Shown: positions 54,850 to 64,000 of the stretch, one piece after another
How positions within the stretch are numbered: position 1 is the first letter of the stretch
Layout: each line of letters begins with the position of its first letter
From: Acanthosepion lycidas
Lineage: Eukaryota; Mollusca; Cephalopoda; Sepiida; Sepiidae
Direction of reading: 5' to 3'
NCBI GenBank assembly: GCA_963932145.1
Contig: OZ010574.1
Location: forward strand, 78,295,143 to 78,359,142
Length of the DNA stretch: 64,000 nt
Position numbers and translations under genes: made by a program
The notes under the pieces: model-generated
Told to the model about the DNA's origin: nothing
What the model saw: only the letters and a program-made list of their open reading frames with translations
Databases searched by the model: none

Positions 54850-55395
54850 GTAAATAAATTAGCTTTTCATCGTAATGATCGGCGAAGCATTCTTTCACTG
54901 GTTTGTTGCCCAATGTAACAGTTCCGTTGAAGAAGCCGCCTGAGCAGAACTTCCCTTTTATCAGTGGAATGCAAAAGTAATGATCATTCAACCCTGGATA
55001 CATGGTATAGTGGGTCTTAGTTGTAAAGATCTGAACTAGTGTACGCTTGTCTGAACATTTGTTATAGAAATAGCAATAGAGTAACGCCTGTGGGAAATGT
55101 GTTTAGATTGAAAAAATAATTCAGCACCTACAAGGTTGTGTAAACGCATTTGAAATATATCAAGTTTGGAAAAGGAGGATTGGGTAGCTCCAGTCTAGTT
55201 ATGGCAACGGTATTCCATTTTTGGTCAGGTCTGGCTCTTGTAGCGATAAAGCATGGTAGGAGTCAAGTAATTTCTGGAGCAAGAAATCGACCTTTCTTTA
55301 GCGATGGATCTTATATATCAGTTCCTCTTGAAGTCTGGGATGAACTTGAGACCCAGTAGGTGTTCAAAACAAGGAATCTCATTGAAAGTACAACC
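54850..55395 (-). pseudogene. Jockey-like LINE, C-terminal tail
   Basis: The minus strand from about 55390 reads LLGLKF, CYIRSIAKE, LYRYKSQT, then LHNLVGAELFFQSKHISHR. After frame changes it ends with HYFCIPLIKGKFCSGGFFN and GTVTLGNKPVKECFADHYD (54975-54870). These equal the LGLTF, SI-YKSQI-P, VG-ELFS-L-SHRR and PLVRRKF-SFFPRTATLWN blocks of the family. Old, with stops. Confidence 0.65.
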
Positions 55396-56395
55396 GATCA
55401 TTAGGCCTTGAGAAAATTTACTGTCGGCTCGATGATTCTTTTTCTCATTGTAAATATGAGATATTTGAGTACCGCATTTTTCGGCATTTGTTTAAACACT
55501 TCTCCAATATTTAAGCTTATGTACTTGCTTGATTTAGTCATATGCACTTCGTAGTTTGAAACTTAGACCGTCCCTCTTGTTGACATTCTATCTCTTTACA
55601 ATTGATGATTAACCCATTCTTACCTGACTATACTGTCTAGATTTTCCTGTAGTTTTCATTCTATGTCTGCTATCTGCGTACCTTATATTGTTGTAGGGTC
55701 TGATAAGTAATCCAGGTAGGATTTCCGGCTCCCTTATTATACTTACTCGTTATAAAGGTTGAATATGGCAGGTGAGATGTACCATAATTCCCAAACCTCA
55801 AACTGGGAGATTATACAATTTTATAATAGGTTTAGTTTTCTTGTATAATAATTTATTTTCATGACCCAACACCGCTTAAGCTTTAGCGATGAAAAAAAAT
55901 CGGTAATCTTATATTACTGGGAGAGATTCCCCAAAACGTGAGTTAAGGTTGATATACATGTCATAATTACAATGAGGAAAAAGAGAAAATTAAACGACTA
56001 TTCAAAATGAGAGAGCAATTGGCAAAGTATCGGTTTGCCAGGGGTGGAATATGAGAAACACTGACATAGACAAAGTAAATACTTATCACCCTCATACTAT
56101 TCTCTTACTGTCATCCTTGTCTGTTGGTAAAAATTGTTATCATCTAGAAACATTGATTGGAGTTAGAATTCCTGTATGCCAAAATAACTCGACTGTCATC
56201 AGAGGTGGGTGATCGAGTCCACGGAAAAGTCAGGGCTTCGAAATCTGGATTTCCTTGATAGGCACGCTTTTCCTACTTGAAAGATTAACACGTTGACTGC
56301 CAGAGGTCAATTATGAAATCTGACTTCAAACGCCAACGTAGGCAATAAAAGATTTTTTTTTTATTCAAATGAAGTCTTAACATTGTTTTCACACT
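55396..56395. other. Spacer, nothing recognised
   Basis: No motif-bearing frame. Confidence 0.4.
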
Positions 56396-56399
56396 AAAA

Positions 56400-57060
56400 G
56401 TATCACGAATAAACTCGTTGTTGGTACTTGCAAGTGTCAAGCACGAACTAATTCGTAGTCGGCCTAAATCTACTAGAATCCACTTAACAGAAACAAACAA
56501 TACTATAGCTTTCCTAGATATCCCGTTACACCGTAATAATAATAGTCTAAAATTAAGTGTTCATCGCAAATCAACTAATAGAAATGATCTCATACATTTC
56601 TACTAATATTTAAAAATAGACGAGTAAACCATTCTGACAAACCCAAGGAATCAAAATATATTATTCTACCCACCAATTCTATCACAATTACAATTGAAAA
56701 GAATTTAGCTAAGTTTAACATAAAAATTGCTACAACTACTAAAGCAATAAAATACTTAATACAAAACAAAATAATAAGCTAAAGCTTGAAGGTAGACTTT
56801 ACTCTATCACCTGTAATAATTGCTACAAGGAATACATAGGCGAAACTTCAAAGTTTTTAAATAAAAGATTATGTGAACACAAAAAGGATCTTTTACAAAA
56901 CACACACTCAATGTATTGACATTTTAATATTGATTTAAAAATTTCTCCTTTAATTAAAAGAGAAATCATTTTACTATGAAGAAATTGTATAGAAAGTGCT
57001 TTAATCGCTAGACATAAACTTACGTCAAGTGTAGTTTCAAGTCCCTTTTATGTACGTATA
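56400..57060 (+). mobile_element. Penelope-like element, RT end and GIY-YIG region, fossil
   Basis: NNTIAFLDIPLHRNNNSLKL with VHRKSTNRNDLIHFY (56490-56600) is the LPFLDV-RKPT-Y-HF block at the end of PLE reverse transcriptase. LEGRLYSITCNNCYKEYIGE, then TSKFLNKRLCEHKKDLL (56787-56900), is a GIY-YIG nuclease core: YSI stands in place of GIY, YIG is intact, and the downstream Arg and Glu are present. SALIARHKLTS (56998) follows. The element is truncated and broken, but the nuclease part is comparatively well kept. It is a different family from the PLEs at 17.6 and 31.1 kb. Confidence 0.75.
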
Positions 57061-57485
57061 TTCTTTTCTTTAGATTTCAAGATGGTTCAACGATATATTT
57101 TCGGCTGACATTGTTTACATTCGATCTGGTAGACTCCATCTTCTGATGCAAAGTTACTTGTTTCTTTTATTTCAATTACATTATTTACAATTGTTTTATA
57201 AGTATTTTTGATATTTTTTATATTTCTATTTGCTCAAATTTATTATCTATGGTGTTTGTAGCTAATATAATGTCTGTTTTTGTGTTTCGTAATTCGTTTT
57301 TTATTATTTTGTTAGATTCGTTAAACGAGTATGACCTTCGCTGAAAATTACAACGTAATTTGTTATTGGCAATCATAAGATTGGCACTGACTTTGAAGTC
57401 AGCAATTATCTTACATACTTGCCACAGACAGAGCAAACAAGATCGTCTGGTTGTTTTGTTTCTTTGTGGTCTTCGTTAGGACCAG
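57061..57485. other. Spacer, possibly PLE 3' region
   Basis: A minus-strand frame (57218-57436) has no recognised motif. Confidence 0.35.
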
Positions 57486-57650
57486 GGGATTGGTGTACCT
57501 TCAGAGGGATTGGTGTACCTTCAGAGGGATTGGTGCACCTTCAGAGGGATTGGTGCACCTTCAGAGGGATTGGTGTACCTTCAGAGGGATTGGTGCACCT
57601 TCAGAGGGATTGGTGCACCTTCAGAGGGATTGATGTACCTTCAGGTGCCT
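57486..57650 (+). repeat. 21-bp minisatellite, about 7.5 units
   Basis: The unit GGGATTGGTGTACCTTCAGA (plus one G) is repeated head to tail. The only variation is GTGCACC versus GTGTACC, and one GATGTACC. As 21 is a multiple of three, all three frames stay open across it, giving misleading repeat peptides. Confidence 0.96.
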
Positions 57651-58000
57651 TGTTCGGCCAGACTGACTTTTGTAAATTTTTCCGCACTACTCACATATCA
57701 GACGATTGATATCAAGGAAGCAAGTTAATTTCGACTATAGATTCATCAGGCTGCAGGTGATATGAGAAATGGTGGACGGTGCTGTTTAAACAGAGGGGGG
57801 TTGCACGCACGTGTGTTTGTGTGTATGTGTGCGTGTGTCTTGATCCTACAGTTTGCTTGGCTTTTTTACATGCCTCTAGAATCTTTACACATTAGCTATT
57901 TTAATTGTTAAATTTTTAATTTACTTGAAAGCTACTTTAAAGTTCAGTATGTTTTACGTCATTTAACATTGAACTGAAAACTCTGGACTAATTGTGACGA
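57651..58000. other. Spacer with a GT-rich stretch
   Basis: GTGTTTGTGTGTATGTGTGC at 57811-57830; otherwise nothing recognised. Confidence 0.5.
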
Positions 58001-58004
58001 AATA

Positions 58005-58275
58005 GGTGCGGTTGGTGTAACGCTTATTGGTGCAGAAGATGGAATCGGCGAGCCGAGTTCAAATTCCCAGCTCGGCGTTAGCATCCACTTTCACACTAAT
58101 GAGGCTTGGAAAGACATCAATCCATCTCTTCTTCCGTAACTATGTGTTAAATAGCGGCATAGACAGCATTCTCTAGTCTTGAATGGCATCCACTCTAGAA
58201 GAAATATTCTGAGTTTACAATTATGGAGAAGACAATGAGAAACCACTTTACTAACTTTCTCCAAGAGTCATAGCA
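58005..58275 (+). repeat. Cephalopod tRNA-related SINE, near full length
   Basis: The head GGTTGGTGTAACGCTTATTGG (A-box area), CCGAGTTCAAATTCCCAGC (B-box area), then TCCACTTTCACACTAATG, AACTATGTGTTAAATAGCGG, and the distal GAGAAGACAATGAGAAACCAC. Confidence 0.75.
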
Positions 58276-58738
58276 ATTCACAAATAATAAAGTTAAAGAA
58301 GATTGTGAAAAATCCTGATCTCTTACTTCTCGAAGTGAAAAGGAAATAAAAACTTTTGGTGAATCTGTATTTTTATTTTTCCTACCCTATGCCCATAGCG
58401 ATCAGTCTTTCTGAGTATTTTCAAATATATGAGATATCAAAAGCTTAATTATTTACTCAGGAAAATACTCTTTGTCTGAGACTGCTGGATTTTTGGAAAA
58501 ATCCAATCTTTTTCAAACGAAGGAGGAAAAAAACGAGAAGAAAAAAGCAGATTCTGTAAAGTATCTAAGATAACCAACCGCAAAAAACTTCATACCAGAC
58601 AATATTCTCACGAAATAAATCCGAGAAAAAATATCGCAGTCATATTAAATTTATTATAGTTGAATAGGAAAGAAAATCATTGGATAATTACATTCTTTTT
58701 TTCTAACGACAGAAACTATCACTAATATAAACTTTTGA

Positions 58739-58740
<2 letters not shown>
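58276..58740. other. A-rich spacer
   Basis: Nothing recognised. Confidence 0.4.

Positions 58741-58742
<2 letters not shown>

Positions 58743-58798
<56 letters not shown>
58743..58798. repeat. (TA)n microsatellite
   Basis: About 28 TA units directly visible. Confidence 0.96.
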
Positions 58799-58801
<3 letters not shown>

Positions 58802-59172
58802 GAAGTGGACTAAGTCCGACAATTATTTTAATATATTCTCTGTTTATACGCCATTTCTATAGAAACACATATTCAAGTAAAGGCTCTGTTTATAATAAAC
58901 AGTACTAAATACATTTACCAGTCTGAATATCCGAGAAATTTCATAGAAAGTATGTGTCCTCCGACAGGAATCGAACCTGTATCCTACACGGAACCGTCAT
59001 TTAGCTATGAAATAGACTAAGCGCGACAATTATTTTAATATATTTTGTTTATACGTTATTTTTCTAGATACAAATATTTAATTAAATACTCTGTTTATAA
59101 TAATGCAACATATATTATGAAATGGCCTAAGTCCGAAAATTATTTTAATTCATAATTTATTCCTAATATATG
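58799..59172 (-). repeat. tRNA-derived SINE of a third type with partial tandem duplication
   Basis: On the minus strand a tRNA-like part (TAGCTAAATGACGG as A box; CAGGTTCGATTCCTGTCGG as B box with its T-arm, 59015-58960) is followed by GAAATTTCTCGG, then a body ending GGACTTAGTCCACTTCC. The body word around ACTAAG-CCGACAATTATTTTAA recurs at 58809, 59015 and 59124, so the element is a tandem of one and two partial units. Confidence 0.7.
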
Positions 59173-59219
59173 TTGTCAATTGTTTACGTTAAGATACACT
59201 TCTGGGACAGTGTACCCCA

Positions 59220-59430
59220 GCGATCGAAATAAAGGATCTAGAACAGTCCACCCCAGCAAGCGAAAAGAAGAAGGCCGAAGTATACAACGACCGAAATGTT
59301 GTGATAAATATGGCACTAGAACAGTCTAACTCAGTAAGCGAAATAAAGGGTTCAGTTCGACATTCCAACCACCTGAAGAAGACCTGAGCGTACAACGGCC
59401 GAAACGCTGTGATAAATATGGTAACAAAGA
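59220..59430 (+). repeat. Two tandem hammerhead-like units
   Basis: Two direct units of about 105-120 bp share CTAGAACAGTC-A-C-CAG-AAGCGAAA. Each carries a GAAGA(A)-stem-GTACAACG-GAAA motif: 59262-59305 (GAAGAAGGCCG to CGACCGAAATG) and 59372-59410 (CTGAAGAAGACC to CGGCCGAAACG). Each is followed by GTGATAAATATGG. The same motif occurs at 17573 and 18683 beside a PLE. Confidence 0.6.
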
Positions 59431-59460
59431 TGAGAACAATAGTCCGAATAATGTGAATAG

Positions 59461-59560
59461 GATACAAGTTCCATTACTGTCGGGAGACATATTTTCTATG
59501 AAATTTCTCGGACCGGTAAATGTAGTTAATACTGTTTTAATACTTGAAGACAGACTAGCC
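59461..59560 (+). repeat. tRNA-derived SINE of the third type, inverted copy
   Basis: CTGTCGGGAGACATATTTTC, then TATGAAATTTCTCGGACCGG, TAAATGTAGTTAATACTGTT: the reverse complement of 58890-58975. It faces the 58799-59172 copy. Confidence 0.75.
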
Positions 59561-59654
59561 ACAAATGTACACGAAGGACAAATGCAACCTAGTCTACATG
59601 TCAACACTACCATAAATTTTCGTTAAACTTAATAACTGAAAAACAAAGGATTTG

Positions 59655-59703
59655 CGGACATATGTTTATATGGACTTTTGTCCTTTTTTTGGCGTGAGAA
59701 ACC
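59655..59703 (+). mobile_element. Scrap of mariner family B 3' end
   Basis: ACATATGTTTATATGGAC, then TTTTGTCC and GAGAAACC, match the reverse complement of 33477-33526. It joins directly to mariner family A at about 59700. Confidence 0.75.
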
Positions 59704-60122
59704 TGCTCTGGCAACAGCACTCTGCACTATGCTACACAAGCAGGAGAACCCAGTTATGGCTGTCAGACAATTTCTGCGGCCACATCACGCCTTACATCTG
59801 GCCACCTAACTCCTCAGACTGCAACCGCCTTAATTATTATGTGTGGGCCGCAGTTGAGCCAGAGACCAACAAAACTCTTTATAACACCAACGATGAATTG
59901 AAGGCAAGGATTATGGCAGCATTCACAAACAAGGAGACCCCCCAGAAGATTTGCTGGAGATTCCGAAGTTGTCTGGTGGCCATGATCGAAGCCAATGGCG
60001 ATTTTACTGAATAAATTTACTCTATCATATTTCAAGATATCTTTGTGTAATTTTGGTAAATATATTTGTTAAAATGAGATGTCAGCGTTATTTTTATTTT
60101 TTCGTAGTTAAGACGACAGTTT
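59704..60122 (+). pseudogene. Mariner-like transposase family A, C-terminal part
   Basis: The frame 59652-60014 reads LLWQQHSALCYTSRRTQLWL, SDNFCGHITPYIWPPNSSDC and NRLNYYVWAAVEPETNKTLY, then DELKARIMAAFTNKETPQK and a C-terminal VAMIEANGDFTE. The QQD site is QQH here (second catalytic Asp lost), and PDCNPLDYYVWG is SDCNRLNYYVWA (third site lost), so it is catalytically dead despite 120 open codons. The downstream 110 bp equal the non-coding end of the minus-strand copy at 32198-32330. The N-terminal half is missing. Confidence 0.75.
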
Positions 60123-60139
60123 ATCCATTGCACCCTACA

Positions 60140-60185
60140 CATACACACACGCACACACACATATATAATATTCATATTATATATA
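60140..60185. repeat. Short (CA)n and (TA)n runs
   Basis: Imperfect CA then TA units directly visible. Confidence 0.8.
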
Positions 60186-61655
60186 ATTGTGGACAGAATT
60201 ATTCAACCCCCATTAAATATTTGCATATTTTCTAAGGAAATGCGAATATTTGCAAATACTTACTGAACTTACCATAAATAGTTGATTCCGTATTTAATTT
60301 TGAATAATTCATGAAATTTTTAGAAGTTTCGATCTATTATATTCAAAGTTATAGATTTGTCTAAAATTGGTGTAGTCACAAATTATTCGCTCCCCCCCCT
60401 TTATGGAAATTATTAAATAATATTGCTCTATGCTAATTGTAATGTTTTTCTTAATCTGACATTTAACACAAACACCCTTTGAAAATGAAATAGTATTGAC
60501 ATGATTCTTTCACACTTTAAAAGCTAACGAAGAAGACAATATTTGAATGTTACGTACCGCGATAACTCGTTCGTTTTGCAATGATGGCGAAAACGACTGA
60601 ATTTGACAAGAAGTTCCGAATGAAGACAGTTGATGCGTACAAAGTAGGTGATGGATATTCAACACTTTCCAAGCATTTAAATGGTCTTAGATCGACAATT
60701 TGTAGCATTATCAAGAAGTACAATGAAACTCATGGTGTTGAGAACAAATTAAGGACTGGCAGAAAACTATTAATTTCTGAGAGAAGGGAAATGAAAATTG
60801 TTAGTGATGTCTCGAGGAATCCTCACTTAATTACATAGGACATTGTCAATGATATAAAGACATCAGGGTTGAATGTATCGACGAAGGCAGTCATTAGATG
60901 TCATTATCGAGGAGGACTTCGAGCTTGTCGCCCAAGAAAAACTCCCTTGCTTAAGGTTAAACAGCTAAAATGCAGATTAGCTTATGCTAGAAGCCATCTA
61001 TAAAATGGGTGTAAATGTAACTCTGTTTTATGGTCAGATAAAACCAAACTATAACTATTTGGTTACATGAACTCCTGTTACGTACGAAGGAAAGTGAACG
61101 AAGCTCACAAACCCAAAAAGAACCTCCTTTACAATTAAGCATGGCGGTGGGAGCATTCTGCTCTGGAGATGTTTTGCTGCTTCTGGACCAGGAGATCTAG
61201 TGAGAGTACAGGGTATCATGGATAAAGAGCAGTATTTGGTTATTCTTAAAAATAATATAAAACAAAGTGCACAAAGACTGTCTTTGTGGTATCACTAGAC
61301 ATTCCAACATAATAATGACCAGAAACACACATCATGAATTGTTATAAAACATGTAGATAACAGAAAAATTAAGGTATTGGCATATCTGTCCTGACCTAAA
61401 CTCAAGTCCTAAGTCCTGACCTAAACTCAATTGAAAATTTATGGGCATATTTGAAGAAGAAAGTAAGAGAAAAACGTTCTCCAAATTTGGAGGAACTAGA
61501 AGCTACTGCCAAGAACGAACGGAGCAAAATGCTTATCAGTGCGTGCAATGATCTTGTAAAGAATTATCAAAAATTATTCAAGTCAATAATTAGGAATAAA
61601 GGTTATTGAGGCAAGAAGGCCAATAATTTTGTCATATGTTAAATGTTTTTGATAT
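60186..61655 (+). pseudogene. Tc1-like transposon, nearly whole but broken
   Basis: The N-terminal paired-type DNA-binding part is open for 85 codons (60581-60835): EFDKKFRMKTVDAYKVGDGY, YSTLSKHLNGLRSTI, KLRTGRKLLISER. A TAG stop follows, then IVNDIKTSGLNVSTKAVIRC, VLWSDKTK (first catalytic site, Asp kept), KHGGGSILLWRCFAASGPG, GIMDKEQYLVIL, an NNDQKHTS-like second site (Asp kept) and PDLNSIENLWAYLKKKV (third site, Glu kept), to NKGY near 61610. These suit a DD34E Tc1 element. A TCCTGACCTAAACTCAAGTC stretch is tandemly duplicated around 61390-61430. The ends share GACAGAATTATT (60193) with the reverse complement of AATAATTTTGTC (61622), a plausible terminal repeat. Several stops and shifts make it inactive. 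Confidence 0.8.
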
Positions 61656-61826
61656 TTTTTTTATTTTATTGTTTGACATTAAAATCAAGATTTTGCTGTG
61701 AGCCTTACTGTATATTCTTTCAAATCTATTATTTGATCATTTGTGATAAATGCGCATGAAGTTTCCATGAAAATTTGAGAATTATAGCTTTATTTGTAAT
61801 TATATGAGATGGGGATGGTGAGCTGT
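61656..61826. other. AT-rich spacer
   Basis: Nothing recognised. Confidence 0.4.
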
Positions 61827-61971
61827 ATATAAAAGTCGGCATGCAGGTTAACACCGAATAGTAACAGTCTGTTTCATGCTTGAAAGCAATATTCAGGACT
61901 GAAGATTGTGATCAAATATGAAACAGACTGTCGCTACTCGGTGTCGGCCTCAGTTGACCTCCACTTTTATA
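61827..61971. repeat. Inverted repeat with head-to-head hammerhead-like motifs
   Basis: Arms of about 70 bp around centre 61898 share TATAAAAGT, CACCGA-TAG-ACAGTCTG and TTTCAT. Reading outward, the plus arm gives CTGAAGA-T-TGTGATCAAATAT-GAAACAG. The minus arm gives CCTGAATA-T-TGCTT-tc-AAGCA-T-GAAACAG with a perfect five-base-pair stem. Confidence 0.65.
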
Positions 61972-62335
61972 TTTACATTTATCGTGATATTGAGCAGGTT
62001 TACCCATAAATAATACATAACTTAAAACTATATTTTATCATATATACTGAAAAATTGTTCAAATTGTGTCGAATTGTTAGATTAAGCTTTGAAGAGTTGT
62101 ATCTTAGAAATGATTAAAAGATATCTTACTGGAATTCTCCGAGGTTTTTGTAATACTATCGGGCTCTACTTTAAGCAATAAGAATGTATAATTATTCACC
62201 AAGCTTAACAGAAGAATCGTGAGGAAAACGATCATAAACGAAAATGACATGTTCATCAATGATTAATAATAGCTTATGAAGGATTGATATAAAGTTCACA
62301 TAAATATATATTATTCCAGGATCATTTTCCAACTT
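61972..62335. other. AT-rich spacer, possibly decayed Tc1 sequence
   Basis: Weak readings continue the minus-strand element described next, but not enough to call. Confidence 0.35.
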
Positions 62336-62339
62336 ATTC

Positions 62340-62760
62340 AAGATGATCTTCGCCCTCTCTAACCTTCTGTCTTGGAGTAATAAGCTGCCTCAGAGTTTTA
62401 TGTACAATTTCATTTTCAAGTCTTTTTTCACTGCTCTTTCGACTGTCATAGTTGAAACTTCTCTCTCATGTCTTAGAATTGAATCATATCCAATTGATAT
62501 TAGTTCTAAGTTGAAATGATGATCCCTCTTGCTGTTGTGACCTCCTGATCCAGTTTTCCTCTCTACTGATCCCTCTTTTTTAAAACTTATTCACCGTTCT
62601 CTTGATGGTTCTTGAATGGACTTTGAAGATGGAAGCTAGCGTATGAATGCTGACACTATTACTGAAGGTCTCTCACCATTGCTCATTTGGTAAGACCAGT
62701 GGGTCTGACACGAAACGAATTTAATCTGTTCTCTTTCAAGCTGAATAACTCAAAGGGTTT
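62340..62760 (-). pseudogene. Tc1-like transposase, N-terminal DNA-binding part
   Basis: The minus strand reads RFVSDPLVLPNEQW, then SNSVSIHTLASIFKVHSRTI, KRTVNKF, KRGISREENWIRR (a helix-turn-helix plus a GRPR-like linker in the style of Tc1 N-termini). After frame changes it reads SSEKRLENEIVHKTLRQL and QKVREGEDHLE (decayed linker toward the catalytic domain). No catalytic blocks were readable. Family not matched to the 60-61 kb element. Confidence 0.45.
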
Positions 62761-62955
62761 TCAGTGATTATTAGGACAAATGGTGACAAGATGGTTAAAT
62801 GTCATATCTGAAGATCTGGAAAAAAGAATGACTTTAGTGTTTTTTTTATATATTAAATATTTTGTGGGATGGACAATTATCCTGTTACACGATTTGGAAA
62901 ATTTTGCTGTTCCATCCGTTATATATATATGACTGAAATCCCTACACCACTATGG
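62761..62955. other. Spacer
   Basis: Nothing firm. Confidence 0.35.
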
Positions 62956-62959
62956 ATAA

Positions 62960-63140
62960 GGGATTTGGGCGCGCAAAGTGGAATTGGCAATCAAGGCTGT
63001 TCGGTTAAGATTTGGATGCACTTTTGAAAGCATCTCTTAGAGCCTCACCTATAGGTTATATAGCAAGGTAGACTGGGCTCTCAACCCTTAGATGGTACCT
63101 CGTTTAGGAGAAAAGCCTACTCTAAATTATGATAAGATAA
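62960..63140 (+). repeat. Cephalopod tRNA-related SINE, diverged
   Basis: AAAGTGGAATTGGCAATCAAGG in the head area, then CTATAGGTTATATAGCAAGG, TAGACTGGGCTCTCAACCC and ACTCTAAATTATG. High divergence. Confidence 0.55.
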
Positions 63141-63560
63141 AGAACAAATAGGAACCGTTTATCAATATAATATGTTTCAGAGAATGAGATATGGAGAAAA
63201 AGAAGAAAGAAATTCTGGTATTTTTACTTCAGTGTTGTTTTGATCATTGTTGGTTAATCATGTTTCCTGTGCATTCGACTTTTTAAACCAACGTTAGTAC
63301 AATTTGTTGTACTCCGAATTCAAGTAGAGAGAGTACGCGACCATGCAAAATTTCAAGAAATCAAAGAATTCCAAGTCTACCTGAAAAAATTCTAGTTTGT
63401 CCGTGTGAGAATAAGATGATAATGTATATTCGTAAGTGCATGCGTGTGTATATGTAGTAGACATTATGTATGTTGTTTTTTTGCATGTTGATTTGGAAAC
63501 GTACATACCATTTTTTTAGATAAAAATACGTTGGATTCTTTAAGAACGGATTCAATAATG
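63141..63560. other. Spacer, unassigned
   Basis: Frames on the minus strand (63294-63555) have no recognised motif; this may be PLE-related. Confidence 0.35.
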
Positions 63561-63599
63561 GTTGGTGATGTAATATAATGTTTCTGACGTGTGTATATA

Positions 63600-64000
63600 G
63601 TTGGTAATGTTGTTATTAGTAGGCCATCGGAGTACTTTCTTGGTAAAGAATTATGTTCTTTTTTTAATTAGGGTGGCATTAGTAAAATCAAAGTTATGGC
63701 CAGTTTTGCTCCTGTGTACTACGAGAGAGTTTGAATGGTTGTCTGAACGTAACTCTCTTTTATGTTCATAGATACGGGCTTTTACATCTCGTAGTGTCTT
63801 TCCGACATAAATTCTTTTACATTGTAAACTATTTATTTGATAAGTATTAGCAACTGAATTGATATTGGATTTATTTTTCTTCCTAATTATATCTAATAAT
63901 AATTATATATAAAGTACTATTGGTGATGTTTAATTTTGGGGATCTGTGGATTTTGTAAGCTTGCTCTCTAGTGTTGTGGATGAAATGATGTGCGTAGTGA
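63600..64000 (-). mobile_element. Penelope-like element, GIY-YIG nuclease region, fossil, runs off window
   Basis: The minus strand from about 63870 reads TYQINSLQCKRIYVGKTL, RDVKARIYEHKRELRSDN and HSNSLVVHRSKTGHNFDF, then TNATLIKK (63655). This is a GIY-YIG core (YQI and YVG pair, then R and EH) with the HNFDF-x-xA block that follows it in PLEs. The GIY-YIG core is comparatively well preserved. The upstream RT would lie beyond base 64000, so whether the element is whole cannot be told from this window. Its wording differs from the PLEs at 17.6, 31.1 and 56.4 kb. Confidence 0.75.

Noticed and set aside
57419-57728. Three overlapping repeat peptides
   Set aside because: The 21-bp minisatellite keeps all frames open. 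The peptides have no start context, and the same DNA yields all three.
58958-59030. Functional tRNA gene
   Set aside because: A-box and B-box words are present on the minus strand, but the spacing is too short for a cloverleaf and the sequence continues into a SINE body.

Overview
This 64 kb window looks like intergenic, repeat-saturated DNA from a coleoid cephalopod, most likely an octopus. The basis is AT-rich sequence, about twenty long (TA)n arrays, many copies of a tRNA-related SINE with the body I associate with octopus and squid, and LINE, Penelope-like (PLE), Tc1 and mariner fragments of the kinds common in mollusc genomes. The species call is an inference from these repeat families; no host gene was available to confirm it. 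I find no convincing multi-exon host gene. The best host-like signal is one possible terminal exon near 9.1 kb.

Layout. 0-9 kb: old SINE copies (860, 2380, 3925, 5875, 6255, 6905), (TA)n/(CT)n arrays, a LINE ORF1/ORF2 junction (5.4-5.8 kb) and a degenerate tandem repeat (7.8-8.0 kb). 9-20 kb: the candidate exon, an 80-bp palindromic mariner MITE (9.73), LINE pieces of at least three types (10.1; 10.86-12.49; 12.88-13.33; 15.3), a mariner transposase piece (15.56-15.88), a long inverted repeat (16.4) and a PLE (17.57-18.72). 20-31 kb: Tc1-like, RTE-like and Jockey-like fragments, two more MITEs, a fragment of a multicopy uncharacterised protein family (24.75-25.27) and a SINE joined to 5S-rRNA-like sequence (25.9-26.16). 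31-42 kb: a second PLE, two mariner/Tc1-superfamily transposases (32.2-33.0; 33.4-34.45), long (TA)n arrays, a full-length SINE (37.2), a Tigger-like end (37.6), a MITE pair (39.66-39.96) and a 200-base assembly gap (41056-41255). 42-50 kb: the best-preserved element, a nearly complete RTE-type LINE (about 42.94-46.09), then an A-rich tract and a Jockey-like tail. 50-64 kb: a near-perfect 226-bp palindrome (51965-52190), a GC-rich element with inverted ends (52.25-52.44), a second 5S/SINE composite (53.7-53.95), further LINE, PLE, SINE, mariner and Tc1 copies, a 21-bp minisatellite (57.5), and inverted SINE copies (58.8-59.56).

There is no operon or pathway here. The elements relate through mobility: MITEs and SINEs depend on transposases or LINE machinery like the decayed copies nearby. 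Two patterns deserve most attention. First, six complete copies of a palindromic MITE carry ends nearly identical to the primate Hsmar1/MADE1 ends. Second, a stem-loop of the form CTGATGA-stem-GAAA, resembling a hammerhead-ribozyme core, recurs at about ten places. Some of these adjoin PLE remains, some lie near (TA)n arrays, and two are arranged as head-to-head inverted pairs. All family names come from reading translations and recalling family motifs; no database search was run.
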